A DNA stretch of 64,000 nt. Origin: Nemania diffusa. Its lineage: Eukaryota; Ascomycota; Sordariomycetes; Xylariales; Xylariaceae. The notes below the pieces were generated by a model. It had not been told where the DNA came from. It ran no database searches and saw only the letters and a program-made list of their open reading frames with translations. The stretch spans positions 4,340,001 to 4,404,000 of the forward strand of contig JBBPUQ010000006.1 of NCBI GenBank assembly GCA_038501195.1, in the 5' to 3' direction. Below are positions 1-10,001 of this stretch, one piece after another (the stretch's first letter is position 1; each line of letters opens with the position of its first letter). The position numbers and the translations under genes were made by a program.

Positions 1-381
1 ATAATGTTTTTTTTAAAAATATAAATAATATATTATATTAATAGTTTTATTTTAAATATATAATTAAAATAATTTATTTATTATATATAAACTATATAAA
101 ATAAATAATAGTTATATATTTAAATTAAATATTTATTAATAAATAAAAAATAATTTTAAAATAATATTACAATTATAAAAAATAAAAAAATTAATTTATT
201 AATTTTATTAATTAAAAACTTTTTAAAAAAAAAAAAAAAAAAAAAAAAGTTAAATTATATATATATATTATATAAAATATATAAATATATAAAACTGTAA
301 ATAAAGTTGTAAATAAAGTTGTAAAGTTTAGTTAAAGTTTTTTTAAAGTAAGTTTTATAAAGTAAATTTTATAAAATAGGT
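1..381 (-). repeat. AT-rich repeat stub, family A copy 1 (inverted)
   Basis: Almost pure A/T sequence with a 24-base A run at 225-248. Read on the minus strand it matches about 31990-32375 nearly base for base, and its 250-381 half also matches about 37440-37600. It is therefore one copy of a dispersed repeat (family A) that continues left out of the window. Where copies differ, this copy keeps C or G at positions that are T or A in the others, so it is the least mutated of the three. Composition changes sharply at about 381, where the gene-bearing island begins. No gene is present. Confidence 0.85.
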
Positions 382-519
382 CATTCTAGAGATCGTAGTT
401 CCTACAGGTCAGTAGAAATCGCGGGGTCACGTCGCAACAGGGTGCGTAGGTCTCGGTCCACGATCAATGGGATAGGCGTAGAGGTCAGTGGCCTGTGTAG
501 ATCGTCACAAGTTTTTCAT

Positions 520-551
520 CCCAAATAGGGAATTCTCCCTGCCTATTTGGG
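520..551. repeat. Perfect 10-bp inverted repeat (hairpin)
   Basis: The arms CCCAAATAGG (520-529) and CCTATTTGGG (542-551) are exact reverse complements separated by 12 bases. No gene is close enough to call it a terminator or operator. It may be the remnant of a palindromic element. Confidence 0.7.
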
Positions 552-714
552 TATAGATTGTCCAATTCGGCTTCTATCGCATGCACGCGGCTATAATCGG
601 ACCGGCTATACCTACGTACAGGCTGTCTTCTACACATACAATCTCTACGGAAAGCCTACGGAGCCTACGTCATAGGCACCCAACAATACACACACACACA
701 TATTCACCCACCAC

Positions 715-1110
715 TCTGACAGGTGGCTAACCGACCTGCCTACCTGTTAGGTGACCTACTTGTCAGGTGACCTACTTACCTGCCAGTTGACCTGCCGGCC
801 TACCAGGTCACTTGCCAGCCGGTCTACCTGCCGACCAGGTGACCTACCAACCGACCTACCACCTTACCAGTTGGCCTACTGACCTGCCTGTCAGGTGACC
901 AACCTACCTACTAGTCAAGCAACCTACCTACCTGTCAGGTGACTAACCGACTTGCCTGGCGACCTGCCAGTCTACCAAGTGGGTCACCAGCCGGCCTACC
1001 TACCTGCCAGGTGACCGACCTACTTACCAACTTACCAATCAACCGACTTGCAGACCGACCTGTGAACCTATCTACAGACCTACCTGCAGACCTGACTGCA
1101 AGTTAACAAG
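715..1110. repeat. Degenerate minisatellite built on CAGGTGACC / CCTACCTG
   Basis: The words CCTACCTG, GACCTGCC and CAGGTGACC recur many times with irregular 15-40 bp spacing, in both orientations (CAGGTGACC and near-complements such as AGGTCACTTG). The same vocabulary returns at about 1296-1365. The array is too degenerate for a fixed period. It is non-coding and reads as an old expanded and shuffled tandem array. Confidence 0.75.
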
Positions 1111-1124
1111 GGCCCAGGACCTAG

Positions 1125-1200
1125 GGCTAGGATTAAAAAGGCTAGGATTAAAAGAGCTAAGATCGAAAAGGCTAAAATTGAAAGGGCTATATTAAAGTAG
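1125..1200. repeat. Short tandem array, about 15-17 bp unit
   Basis: About five head-to-tail units of the type GGCTAGGATTAAAAA. They accumulate changes along the array (GGCTAGGATTAAAA, GAGCTAAGATCGAAAA, GGCTAAAATTGAAA, GGGCTATATTAAA). Confidence 0.7.
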
Positions 1201-1389
1201 CTAGTGTAAAGTGGCTAGTGTGGCTTGATTTAGGGGTTGTTAAGCCTGTAAGCTTACAGGGCCTACTTGTATTGATTAGATAAAGTTACTAAGGACTCAC
1301 CTGACCTGGACCCACTTGACCTACCTGACCTACCTGACTTACCTGACCTAACCTATAGGTAGAACTTTTGGTAGCTACAGACGTTAAAA

Positions 1390-1503
1390 ACGAAAGCAGT
1401 TCTCTCCTTTAGCTGAGAGAAAGCGGAGCCGCGCGCACGAAGCGCTTACGCGGCAGAGCACACGGTTGATAGAAAGGAGGCTAAAAGTAAGAGCTGCTTT
1501 CGT
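1390..1503. repeat. Imperfect inverted repeat enclosing a GC-rich hairpin
   Basis: The 24-bp outer arms at 1390-1413 and 1480-1503 match at 20 of 24 positions as reverse complements. Inside lies a second perfect 6-bp GC stem, GCCGCG (1428-1433) with CGCGGC (1449-1454). The roughly 114-bp unit could be a small MITE-like remnant or a structured repeat. No flanking target-site duplication could be established. Confidence 0.6.
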
Positions 1504-1970
1504 TCTCTATAGCCTGTCGAGGGTCTATATAGCCTGTGTGGCCTGTGTAGCCTGTATAGCTTGTAGCTCTTAAAAACGAAGGCTTCTTTGCCCTTGACCC
1601 CAAGGGGCCTCTAGTATAAATAGTGGCTTATAGTAGCTAGTGCAGTAGCTAAAATAGTCTATATACTTAGAAAAAAGCTGTTAACTAAATGCTTTATACA
1701 CAGTATATACACTTAATTAATATAACACTTTTAAAGCTTAAATTATTTATTTAAGCAATTATCAGTTTAATAAATAATTAAAAGCTTTATTACTTTTTAT
1801 ATTTCATTATAAGTTTTATATATATACTTTAAAACTAGAATAGCGCGGCCGCCGATGCATACGGCCCCATTTCCCCATCACCTAGGCAACCGTCAATAAC
1901 AACATCGACGCGGCGTCATTGAAGCTCAATACAAGTACCAACACCATCGATTCCACCGCGAATATTTATA

Positions 1971-3441
1971 ATGGCAGGGGTTAGTCGCATACAACGAGAG
2001 CTTGGTTGGAACGTCAAGCTCTTTCTCGGAGCTGGCATTGACTCTAGCTTTGCTGGCTTTTACCAGCTGGATAACTACCTCAGTGTTGGGGACGTCTGTC
2101 ACGATATCGACCTCTGCTACTTGCCTCCGATCCATGGCGAGTCCCGTGCTTTGCTTCCGCGAGATGGAGGCTTGATTATTGTCCTCGACGTAACCGATAC
2201 TACGCCCTTCCCGACCCCGCCGCCAACATCGTCTCACGATTATTTCTATGTATTTCACGACCCCGCCTGTGCTGACAAAACTCAGCCTCACAATCGCGAC
2301 AGTACGCAGGCATGCCCGGCACCCTTTGATACCTATACTAACCAAAATCGCTATAGGCCCTTGCGTAGTTATAGCACCCCGACCGGAACCACGGTTTGAT
2401 GACCGTTATTTAGCTATCGGCTGCCAGCCGGAGGATAACGTGCTCCGAACAGTTCCGCTCCGTGCAAAGAGACGCTCTCGAACACCTTCCCCGAAGCGAA
2501 GCACCTCGTATGACAGAAGTATCGACGACAATGACGATTTTCCCAACGCGATTATCTCAGAAGCAGACGCCCGGCCGTGGATAGATGGCTTTCGGAACTC
2601 GATCCTTATGGCAGGACAAACAAAATGTGCTATTAGTGGAAAACGAGGTGCTTGGTGGTCTAATGGTGGAATGGGCATGGTTGTGGAAGCTGTACATATT
2701 ATTCCCCAAATCCATTGGTGCAAATTTCCAGATCCAAAGCAAAATATAAGTGCGCCAGATGACTTAAATGCTTTAAGGGACTCATGGCAAGCCACCTGGC
2801 ATACATCGAACGGCTTACTTCTTTACGTTCATATCCATCGTCTATTCGATGCGCGGCTTATATCGATCGAGCCGACGACAAAGCGTATCCGGGTTTTTAT
2901 GCCTTGTGACTCTCTGACTGAGTATCAGGGGAAATCTGCTTTCTTGCCGGAAGGCATAAACCTCAATGCTCTCCAACACCATTACGATATGTGTTGTATC
3001 GAAAACATGGCCGCCAAAAGGCCCCCGTTGCCTCCCTCGCTGCAGATTAATAAAAGCCCTCATCCAATCCTCGCTGCGGCCTCGCAAATGCCTAGTCCGA
3101 AGGGAGATCCTTCTCAATCCCAGCTTCCTCTTCCTACACGAAACTCAAAAGGTCAAGACGAAACCTTGAAGAACAATTCGGATAGCCCCCAAGAGCGCAC
3201 GGATCTGCCGCCCAGACCGCCGCCTAGTGAACCAGGAACGACGGTTCGTCTGTGGCGCTCCGGGGGGTTATTGTTAACGAACGAGCAGGAGGTAGACCAA
3301 ATGCGTCAAAAAGGCTGGCTTGTATACGCAGTAGATCGAGATGAAGACGAGGATGAGGAGGACGAGGACGAAAATGTTGAAGAGGAGGAAGAAGAAGAAC
3401 GCGGAAGGTCGAGAAAACGACTGCGTAGAACTATTTCTTGA
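1971..3441 (+). CDS. HNH-nuclease-like protein, one-base frameshift
   Basis: The protein reads in one frame from ATG 1971 (starting MAGVSRIQRELGWNVK) to about 2279, then in the +1 frame from about 2281 to the stop at 3441. The break falls in a four-A run (2277-2280), and the protein reads smoothly across it (HDPACADK then LSLTIATVRRH), so one extra A explains it. No plausible intron restores the frame. Joined length is about 489 residues. The core resembles fungal HNH_2 proteins (PF13391): CAISGKRG near 2625, EAVHIIPQ near 2690 (first His), then NGLLL and HIHRLFD near 2810-2850 (Asn and second His). The C-terminus is very acidic (long Asp/Glu run) and ends in an Arg/Lys-rich tail, suggesting nuclear location. 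The His-Asn-His triad is visible, so nuclease chemistry is possible, but the role is unknown. The break may be a true mutation or an assembly error. A shorter start at 2248 would drop the conserved N-terminus. Confidence 0.65.
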
Positions 3442-3893
3442 TAGTTGGTTTAGCTTGTTGGTTCTATCTTGATATGTTACCTAGGTAACTCTTTGTGTGT
3501 ATTGATTTAGCCCTACGACCTGCTTGTTACTATGTTTCCTACCTATACGATATGTGACGTTGGTGAACTAGATTCCCGCCATTTCCATAAGCCACTTTGG
3601 CAGGTTAGTCTACAAATTACTAGCAATGTGGTTTGGATTGACCAGAAATATAGGTTGTAAAAGCGATGGTCTACTATATAGAAATCCACTACGGGGGAAG
3701 CTATATAGCCACTATCTCTCGAACCTGCCTAACAATTACCTTATTTTTATACAACCCGAAAAAAAATCCCAACGCTCCAAATATACTATTCGTCTTTTAA
3801 ATGTCCAGGTGAAGTACAGTCTGCAATTATGAGGTCACTAAATGTTGTTGCGGACAGATTCGAACTAGTAGTCTACAGGTCTATAGGCTACAC
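3442..3893 (+). other. Intergenic, nothing recognised
   Basis: Moderately AT-rich sequence between the HNH-like gene and the P450 remnant. A 68-codon open stretch at 3626-3832 has no recognisable motif. If the P450 remnant was once complete, its 5' half should lie here, but no P450 N-terminal motif (membrane anchor, PPGP hinge, C-helix WxxxR) is readable in any frame. Confidence 0.5.
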
Positions 3894-4638
3894 GTGTTAG
3901 ATTTGCGTAAGTGCTCTGTTGTTGTGTTAGTGACTAGCTCTAATCTGAGGAATGCAATCTTCTTTTACCTCTCTCATAACCCAGTGGCGTACGCTACTTT
4001 AGTAGCCGAAATTCGTTCAACATTCAAATCAGCGGATCAGATTCATGCTGGTGCCGGACTCAGCAGCTGTCATTACCTGCGGGCTTGTATTGACGAGACG
4101 CTTCGCATGTCCCCCACCTTCTCTCGCTATTCTTTGGCGCCAGCAGGAAGCCAACAACCATGAGCCTTTCATCGTGGATGGCCAAATCATCCCACCTAGT
4201 ACGCAGGTGGGCGTCAGTCTCTACTCGCTGTTTCATCATGAGCAGTATTTCCCAGACTCCTTCACGTTTAAGCCGGAGCGTTGGCTAGGCAGTCCTACGG
4301 ACAATGAGAACAGCGTACCGGGGAACGAAACGGCTAGTGCTGCTACACGCAGCGCTTTTTATCCGTTTCTTCTCGGGGACCGAGCTTGTGTAAGTAAATA
4401 TATGGCCTATCTGGAAGCCAGTCTCACGCTTGCGCGAGTGTTCTGGTTCTTTAACTTTGACCTTGCGCCGGATGAGGCCGGTGATGCTAGCTCGAGAGTG
4501 AAGAAATGGAGCGAAAACTATGGGAGAGGCCGCACAAATGAATTCCAGCTAGATGATATATTCGTGGCTGGTCACGATGGACCGAATCTAATTTTCAATA
4601 AGCGGGAGGACTATTGGGAAACCCTTGAAGCAAACTAA
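3894..4638 (+). pseudogene. Cytochrome P450 remnant (C-terminal half)
   Basis: Only the C-terminal half of a fungal P450 is present, about 245 codons against the usual 500 or so. It begins in a degraded I-helix (FFYLSHNPVAYATLVAEIR). The K-helix ExxR is intact (ETLR, near 4100), as are VDGQIIP, FHHEQYFPDSF and the PERW motif near 4275. A frameshift at about 4110-4120, in a C run just after ETLRMSP, moves the reading frame by one. The heme loop reads FLLGDRACVSK: the cysteine ligand is there, but the conserved glycine two residues later is serine. The AGxDT oxygen-binding motif is not recognisable. Sequence style suggests the fungal benzoate 4-monooxygenase / isotrichodermin hydroxylase-like group. 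The 5' truncation, the frameshift and the lost I-helix and heme-loop residues mark it as non-functional. Confidence 0.85.
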
Positions 4639-6024
4639 ATGATATTAACGTAATGACCAATAATAGTCGCCTGTTGGCAACTAAGTTGAGATGGGTGGCA
4701 GTGTGGGAAAGATCCCTCTTGCTAAATTGATTGATTTACAGTTTATTATTAGTTTATAGCCTGGGGAATACCCTCGGCAGGCTTATCCGTCGTGGGGTTT
4801 CAAAGAATTTACTTCTCATACACCCTTAGCTGGCTACCCATGAGCTTATTCATACTAGTACGGAGCCCTCCTGAGTTTCGATCTCTGTCTTTATTCCATC
4901 TTCTGTAAAATCCTCTTATATTACATAGAAGGAGAGAACTATGCAAGTATTTTGTTCTTGCGTAGTTTAGAAATGGCGCTCTAACGTACGCGACACTTGG
5001 AAAAGTACCAAGCATATCGCATCAGAAGTTGAAGATTCAAAGAAATTTTTCATTTAATCTCCTGAAATATGCCTCCAGCTCAGTATTTTATCGCAACTTT
5101 GCATTTAGTGAAGAGTTCCTATGTAATCCTACTGACTTTCTAGGCGTCGCGAGGGCATTATACTTATAGATACTTATCTACCTACTTTCATAAGTGGGAA
5201 TTTGGATGAAAACCCTCGCATAGATCGTCAGAGATATTAATTTCTAATTCATAAACGCTGGTTTTATGTAATACCATTCAAGGATCAGCTCTGATTTAGA
5301 TGCTATCTCTTGAAATGTGATCGTCAACCGCACCTATTAGACAGATGGCGATCTTTAATGTCTATACATTGTGGTTGGGGTATTCCTGTTCTACGTAGAT
5401 TGATAAGATCGAGTAACTGGTCGGGTGTTTCCCCCAAGGGGGATCTTGCGATTGGGGTGTAAATGTTCTAGAATGATAAGAGAATAGGAAAACTAACCCT
5501 CGCAACGTTCCGTAGCATTCGCTATAAGTAGTCCCTAGATACACTACCTTAGTTACAGGGGGCCAATAAACCGATGTATTACATGGTTTCCTTCTATAAA
5601 GCCACATAAGCAATAGGGGTGAAGCGCATTAGGCATTCTTGAGGAACTGAAAATTACTAAGGTATACATTAACCGAGCATAACTTCAACTCCCGGCATTA
5701 TACATAACGCCCACCGTCTTTTGAGCACTGCAACGCTCTAATACCACGTTATGTACCAAGATACTATATTATACACCCATCTCCAATCGTGGCCATTGAT
5801 TAGTACCGGTAGTTTCCGGTGATATGTACCGCACAATATATAACAGGTAAGATACCGTATTATTATGTGTTAGTTAATGATGGCATATAGTGCGCCAAGT
5901 GCCGCGGCACCATACAAATTATATGACAAAGCATTAGCCGCATTAGTGACCTGCACAACCCCGGTCGTCTATATCATTCCCCGCATTAGCCGAAAGCTCA
6001 CTGATAAATACGTATCAATGTGGC
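4639..6024. other. Intergenic, nothing recognised
   Basis: About 1.4 kb of moderately AT-rich sequence. Open stretches at 4809-5015 and 5362-5613 (minus) lack motifs, start context or family resemblance. No RNA gene was recognised. Several AGCATTAGCC/GCATTAGCCG-type words recur near 5930-5995, just downstream of the next gene's stop codon. Confidence 0.5.
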
Positions 6025-6638
6025 CTAACTTACAGTAGTAGCTGTTCCGTTGGTAGTGGGCGTTGATGTGTACGAAGTGGCAGAAGTAGGGGAGGTGACA
6101 GGAGTGATAGCAGCTGCGCTGGAGGTTGTGGTTGACCCTACGGGAAGCGTCGTGACGCTGATAGCGAAAGAAGATGTTTCAGACTGCACTGCTTGCGTGC
6201 TGGTAGCTACGGACGTAGTCGACGCGGTGTCAGTTGAGCTGCCGCTTTCGGGAGTGGTTGAGAGACCACAGGTCTCGGCATAACCCGACAAGGTCGTACC
6301 GTAGTACTTCCAGATATCGAAATTGTCTGGCCCCGCGCACTTCAGGCAGCTGCTGTAGTTGGCCAAGAACTCATCATCGCTGCATACATCGTCGCTAGCG
6401 CGAGCTTCGATGATGGCTTCGCCTGTGTCAAGTCGAATGCTAGTCAATACCGATTCTTTGCGCAAAGAATTGTATTTAGGTGATAGTATTGCTTACCGCA
6501 AGCTTCGTGGCAGTTATATTCGGCTGACCCGGGCGCTTGACGCTTAAGGAGGCTGGCAAATAGAGACAGCTCATCAATCGCAGCGATGGCGCCGTGAGTG
6601 GCAATTGCTGCCGCTAGAATCAAACTGAGTTTAACCAT
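6025..6638 (-). CDS. Small secreted Cys-rich protein, Ser/Thr-rich tail
   Basis: Two exons on the minus strand: 6638-6497 and 6422-6025, with intron 6496-6423 (74 bp, GTAAGC...ACACAG). Splicing joins ACG to EAIIEARAS and gives 179 residues. The start is the only suitable ATG; it opens a signal peptide (MVKLSLILAAAIATHGAIA). A Kex2-type Lys-Arg follows (LLKR, then QAPGSAEYN), so the mature protein probably starts at QAPG. The core has eight-cysteine spacing CHEAC...CSDDEF...CLKCAGPDN...CGL with DIWKYYG, a pattern I recognise from a common secreted fungal family of unknown function. The last 70 or so residues are almost all Ser, Thr, Ala and Val, a likely O-glycosylated stalk. There is no C-terminal hydrophobic GPI signal, so it is probably released or wall-associated. 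It could act at the cell wall or as an effector; the function is not known. Confidence 0.8.
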
Positions 6639-7965
6639 GATGGATGACAATCAACGCTATAAGAAGCAAACTCGAGGTGAAAATCGGATAATGAGCGAAA
6701 CTTCGGTGATGACTGAGAATCTAAGAGAGAGCACACGAGGTGTCCATATGATGAGGCTTATGAAATCTTGGAAGTCAAAGCTAATTTATCTACAACGGCT
6801 TGACGATAGAAACAGGGGGCGTCGTAGATTCATGGGACGATACAACCTCTCGTTCCACTGTCGCTACACGGCTCCTTAATTTGCGCACGGGATTGATCAA
6901 AGAGACCCGGTCCTCGGAGGCTTCATCTAGCTTGTCAAAATTTGAGACAAGAAAAATTTGAACATAGCTCAATATCATCACTCGGTCAATATAAACTAAG
7001 ACTCAATAGTCTCGGTATAGCATTGCCTAGTGAAGACTCGAATCCGATCAGCTTGGTAGGGCTAGAGGAGATGTTTGATTGTATCAACCAGCCACGCATC
7101 GTATTTTTTTTAACGAAAGAGCCACTCCTCTGCGTCTACGGAGGTTCGAAGCTTGAAAGTCGGCGACTAGTAGGTTGGCATTACCTCCACCTGGGGCACT
7201 AATTGGTCCGGTCGCTCATCTGATCTGATTGATTAGATTAGATTAGATTGATAATTGACGTACCCCTGTCGGTACCTCGGTGGGGGGGTTTATTATTAGT
7301 CTAGTTTGCTACCAGTTGAAGGACGGTCGAGTCTGTTTGCTCCATACTCCTCCGGGTGGCTTCTCTTGGCAATGTTGAACTAGTCGTGATACCTCACGAC
7401 CGCATCGCTCGAATCATAGGAGTCAGACCACCGACAAGACCAGCCGAGCAAACATTCATCTCACACCAGCCAGCCGTCCCCCTCCTAGTCCCATAATTTC
7501 CATGGGTCCAAACTACGGTAGTAGGGTTTTCTGATTGTGTAGGGTGTGAATGAGTCCCCACATTGTGAGAACGGTGTGGTGCATCTATTTCGGCGGTATT
7601 CAGGCAGAAAGCCTTCAGTACGACGAGAAGAGCAGCGACCAATGACACCGACGTTGACTATCTCGGGATTCTCCGGCGATTCGGGTCACAAAATCCTTTA
7701 CAAGGATATGGCTTGTGCTTCCTGTTTGTATGGGTTTGTGCCAATCGGGCTCGCATCTTGGCGGAGGTGGCGACCTGCTGGTGCTTGATAATCGGGTTAC
7801 GAGCATGGTGACTAGCCCCGAGCGTAATACTCACATAAATGGCTAAAGGGGGAAAGACATTTCCTTTTCATGCTTTGTAACTTCTTCTTTTACGGTTTCT
7901 CACCCGTCCACTTCTGACTTTGTGGCCATACAAACCTCAAGCCCACCCCTACAATCTACTCGTCC
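6639..7965. other. Intergenic with a short GATTA repeat
   Basis: This separates divergently transcribed genes (the secreted protein on minus, the BIM1-like gene on plus), so it probably holds both promoters. A short GATTA tandem run lies at 7227-7252, followed by a G run at about 7284-7290. Open stretches on both strands (for example 6942-7202, 7394-7648, 7546-7806) show no family motif. A pyrimidine-rich stretch (CTTTTCATGC...CTTCTTCTTTTAC, about 7860-7895) precedes the BIM1-like start and may be its core promoter or leader. Confidence 0.5.
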
Positions 7966-8969
7966 ATGATGAAGTCTACATATCTAGCCCTCCTAGTAGC
8001 CCTAGGTAGCAGATTTACTACCGCGGAAGAAGAAGCTCATGGCGAGGGTGTAGAGGGCACCGTTCAAGGCCCTGTAGCCTTCCTTTGGCCAGATGATCGG
8101 CCATGGAGCGCTGCGGCAGACAACGTTGCGCCTTGCGGCAGTTCTAGCGGAGTAAGCAACAGAACTGCCTTCCCGCTTTGTAAGTACCTACACCTGCAGC
8201 CTCACTCATACTCAGAATTAACATGGCTAATTTTGTTTCAAACTGTAAGCCCAAGGATCGGTCGCTCTCACCATTGCTGATGAGGCTTGGAACGTCGCCT
8301 TTTCTATTGCATATGAAAATAGTTAGTGGACAAAGACTCCGATGATAATACTTTCATAGCTAACGAATAGTTAAAGACCCAACTGTTCAAAGCGAATTCT
8401 CCCAGCAGGTTGTCAGCGTACCAGTGGTTGAGAGTGGCCATCAATGCTATAAAGTCGCCGGTATCCCTGACAGTGTTGTCGCGGGGAGCAATGCTACCAT
8501 TCAACTAGAATACTGGTCCAATATGGACGGTGAACTTAACGGGCGTAACCAATCGTTCTTCGCATGTGCCGATGTCGTAAGTACAATAAATCATCGATTT
8601 TGTACGTTGCTAATAAATCGCGCTCGTTCATAGACATTTGTTGAAGCAGCCGACTTCACGATTCAGGTACCCTGCTTCAACGTCACGGCTTCTGATTTCG
8701 ACTCGGGTGACTCGTCGACAACTACCACGGCTAGCCAGCCCGATAATACGAGTGCCGCTGATGATTCAAGCTCGGGTTCTTCCAACGGGCTCAGTAAGGG
8801 TGCCACCGCCGGTATTGCCGTGGGTGTTGTCGTGGCATCCCTCCTCGTCATCGGTGCCGTCGCTTTCTTCGTGTTCCGCAGAAGGACGACTCGAGTAACG
8901 GACAACGAAAACCAGACGTCTGCGATGAAGGGTATGGCCGAGGTCGCATCTGTTGGTAGCCGCCATTAA
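7966..8969 (+). CDS. BIM1-like copper-site protein (X325/LPMO-like), membrane-anchored
   Basis: Four exons: 7966-8179, 8250-8321, 8371-8576 and 8634-8969. Introns are 70, 49 and 57 bp with donors GTAAGT, GTTAGT and GTAAGT. The product is 275 residues. Joins are smooth: AFPL-SQGSVALTIADEAW, AYEN-IKDPTVQSEFS and ACADV-TFVEAADF. Order: signal peptide (about residues 1-20), a domain with GPVAFLWPDDRPW, NVAPCGSS, SNRTAFP, GHQCYKV and FFACADV, then a Ser/Thr/Asp-rich linker, a transmembrane segment at about 221-245 (from ATAGIAVGVVV) and a short cytosolic tail beginning with Arg-Arg-Arg. This matches BIM1-like fungal proteins (PF20238), related in fold to lytic polysaccharide monooxygenases and linked to copper acquisition or wall metabolism. 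Copper binding there uses an N-terminal histidine. Here the first His follows EEEA, so the metal site depends on where the leader is cut. Intact; start ATG 7966 or the adjacent 7969. Confidence 0.88.
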
Positions 8970-10001
8970 CAACTCGTTGAGATGAACATATAATAATGGA
9001 TGCCTAATGGGTCTCATGCACACTTCCATCAGGTTGTTGCGATGGAGATGATGGTTGAAGGATATAAATGATGTTGAGGGGCGAGTTGGAGAGACCGTAA
9101 TTGAGATAAGAGTAAACTTTTTTATTGTCATGCTTCCGAATAACAGCCTCTCGTTTAATGACCTGGTTTAGACAGCACACAGCACCTCGGGCATGTAGTC
9201 AGAGGATTACTGGGCCCCATCCTGTCCGCCAAGTGGCCCATTTCAAAGCCACTCACTGCCATTCACTCCATACACACTGAGTAAATCAACCTTCATGTAC
9301 CAATATGTACTTGCCCGTATACCTCTCGCACGACACTAGCCGGGAATGACTTGGAGATTTCAAGATTCTTGCTCTAAGTCTAATGTCGATGTGCTTAGGA
9401 GCACCACGACCTGACATGGTATCTAGGGTTATAAGGGAAAACATATTTAAATCTAAGAAAGATGAATGCTTCAACGGTGACTATGTCAACAACGTAGTGT
9501 CTTTCTGTTGCCCTGGTTTTATCTAGGTAGGCCTCATGTATTCTTACAATACCCATCCCTGTAGCTCAACCACCCCCTGAGCCCTCTATTAAGGAGAGTA
9601 TAAATTTAGCCCACATACTTCTATAGTTTACACGTAACCCCTTCCCTTTCATCTTTTTTTAATCCTTGCGCTAATACATGACACCCCTCAGCTACATGAA
9701 TGAATATCTTGTTTAACATATGTATTCTCACGATTTACAATGGTATACATTGAATGAGGTTATTCAATAGACAATTTCCTTATCAATCTTAGCTCCTTCT
9801 AGCCACGTAAAGTCCGTCACAATTCTCTTAGCATTCTCATGATGCAAACGGTGGGCTCGTCTCCAGCTACTCCTACCCCTGAGAAATGACCTGATTTCTA
9901 AGATTGCTTATCTCTTAGCATGGCGAGGACCTAGCTTTCAGCACAGGCTGTTCAAGATCTTGCTAGAGCATGTCTTAAAAGGAAACTTCTGATCTCATAG
10001 A
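8970..10001. other. Intergenic, convergent 3' ends
   Basis: About 1 kb between the ends of the BIM1-like gene (plus) and the intact P450 (minus), so it should hold both 3' untranslated regions. No motif-bearing reading frame was seen (9286-9474 on minus is uninformative). No repeat or RNA gene was recognised. Confidence 0.5.

Larger units (their letters stand above)
382..1970. other. Non-coding low-complexity strip at the island edge
   Basis: No supportable gene. The strip holds a hairpin (520-551), degenerate minisatellites (about 715-1110 and 1296-1365), a 15-17 bp tandem array (1125-1200), a long imperfect inverted repeat (1390-1503) and a run of short direct repeats built on TAGCCTGT (about 1506-1565). 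From about 1660 to 1840 it becomes AT-rich again, then returns to balanced sequence near a NotI-like GCGGCCGC at about 1846. It looks like repeat-derived debris between the RIP-affected block and the first gene. Confidence 0.7.

Noticed and set aside
1..381. Telomere or subtelomere at the window edge
   Set aside because: No TTAGGG-type repeat; the sequence is a copy of a repeat found inside the right-hand block.
715..1110. CRISPR-like array
   Set aside because: Repeat units vary in length and sequence, there are no regular unique spacers, and the organism is a fungus.
2247..2282. Possible 36-bp intron (GTATTT...CTCAG) to explain the HNH gene break
   Set aside because: Too short for a fungal intron and a multiple of three, so removing it would not restore the frame.
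3845..3900. tRNA-like fragment on the minus strand (AGTTCGAATCT resembling a T-loop)
   Set aside because: The flanking stem pairs at only three positions and no matching acceptor stem or A-box lies at the right distance.
7020..7060. Second T-loop-like motif (GACTCGAATCCG)
   Set aside because: No cloverleaf can be drawn around it; the acceptor arms do not pair.
7394..7806. Several overlapping short frames on both strands in the divergent promoter region
   Set aside because: Mutually overlapping, without motifs, and in the expected promoter interval of two supported genes.
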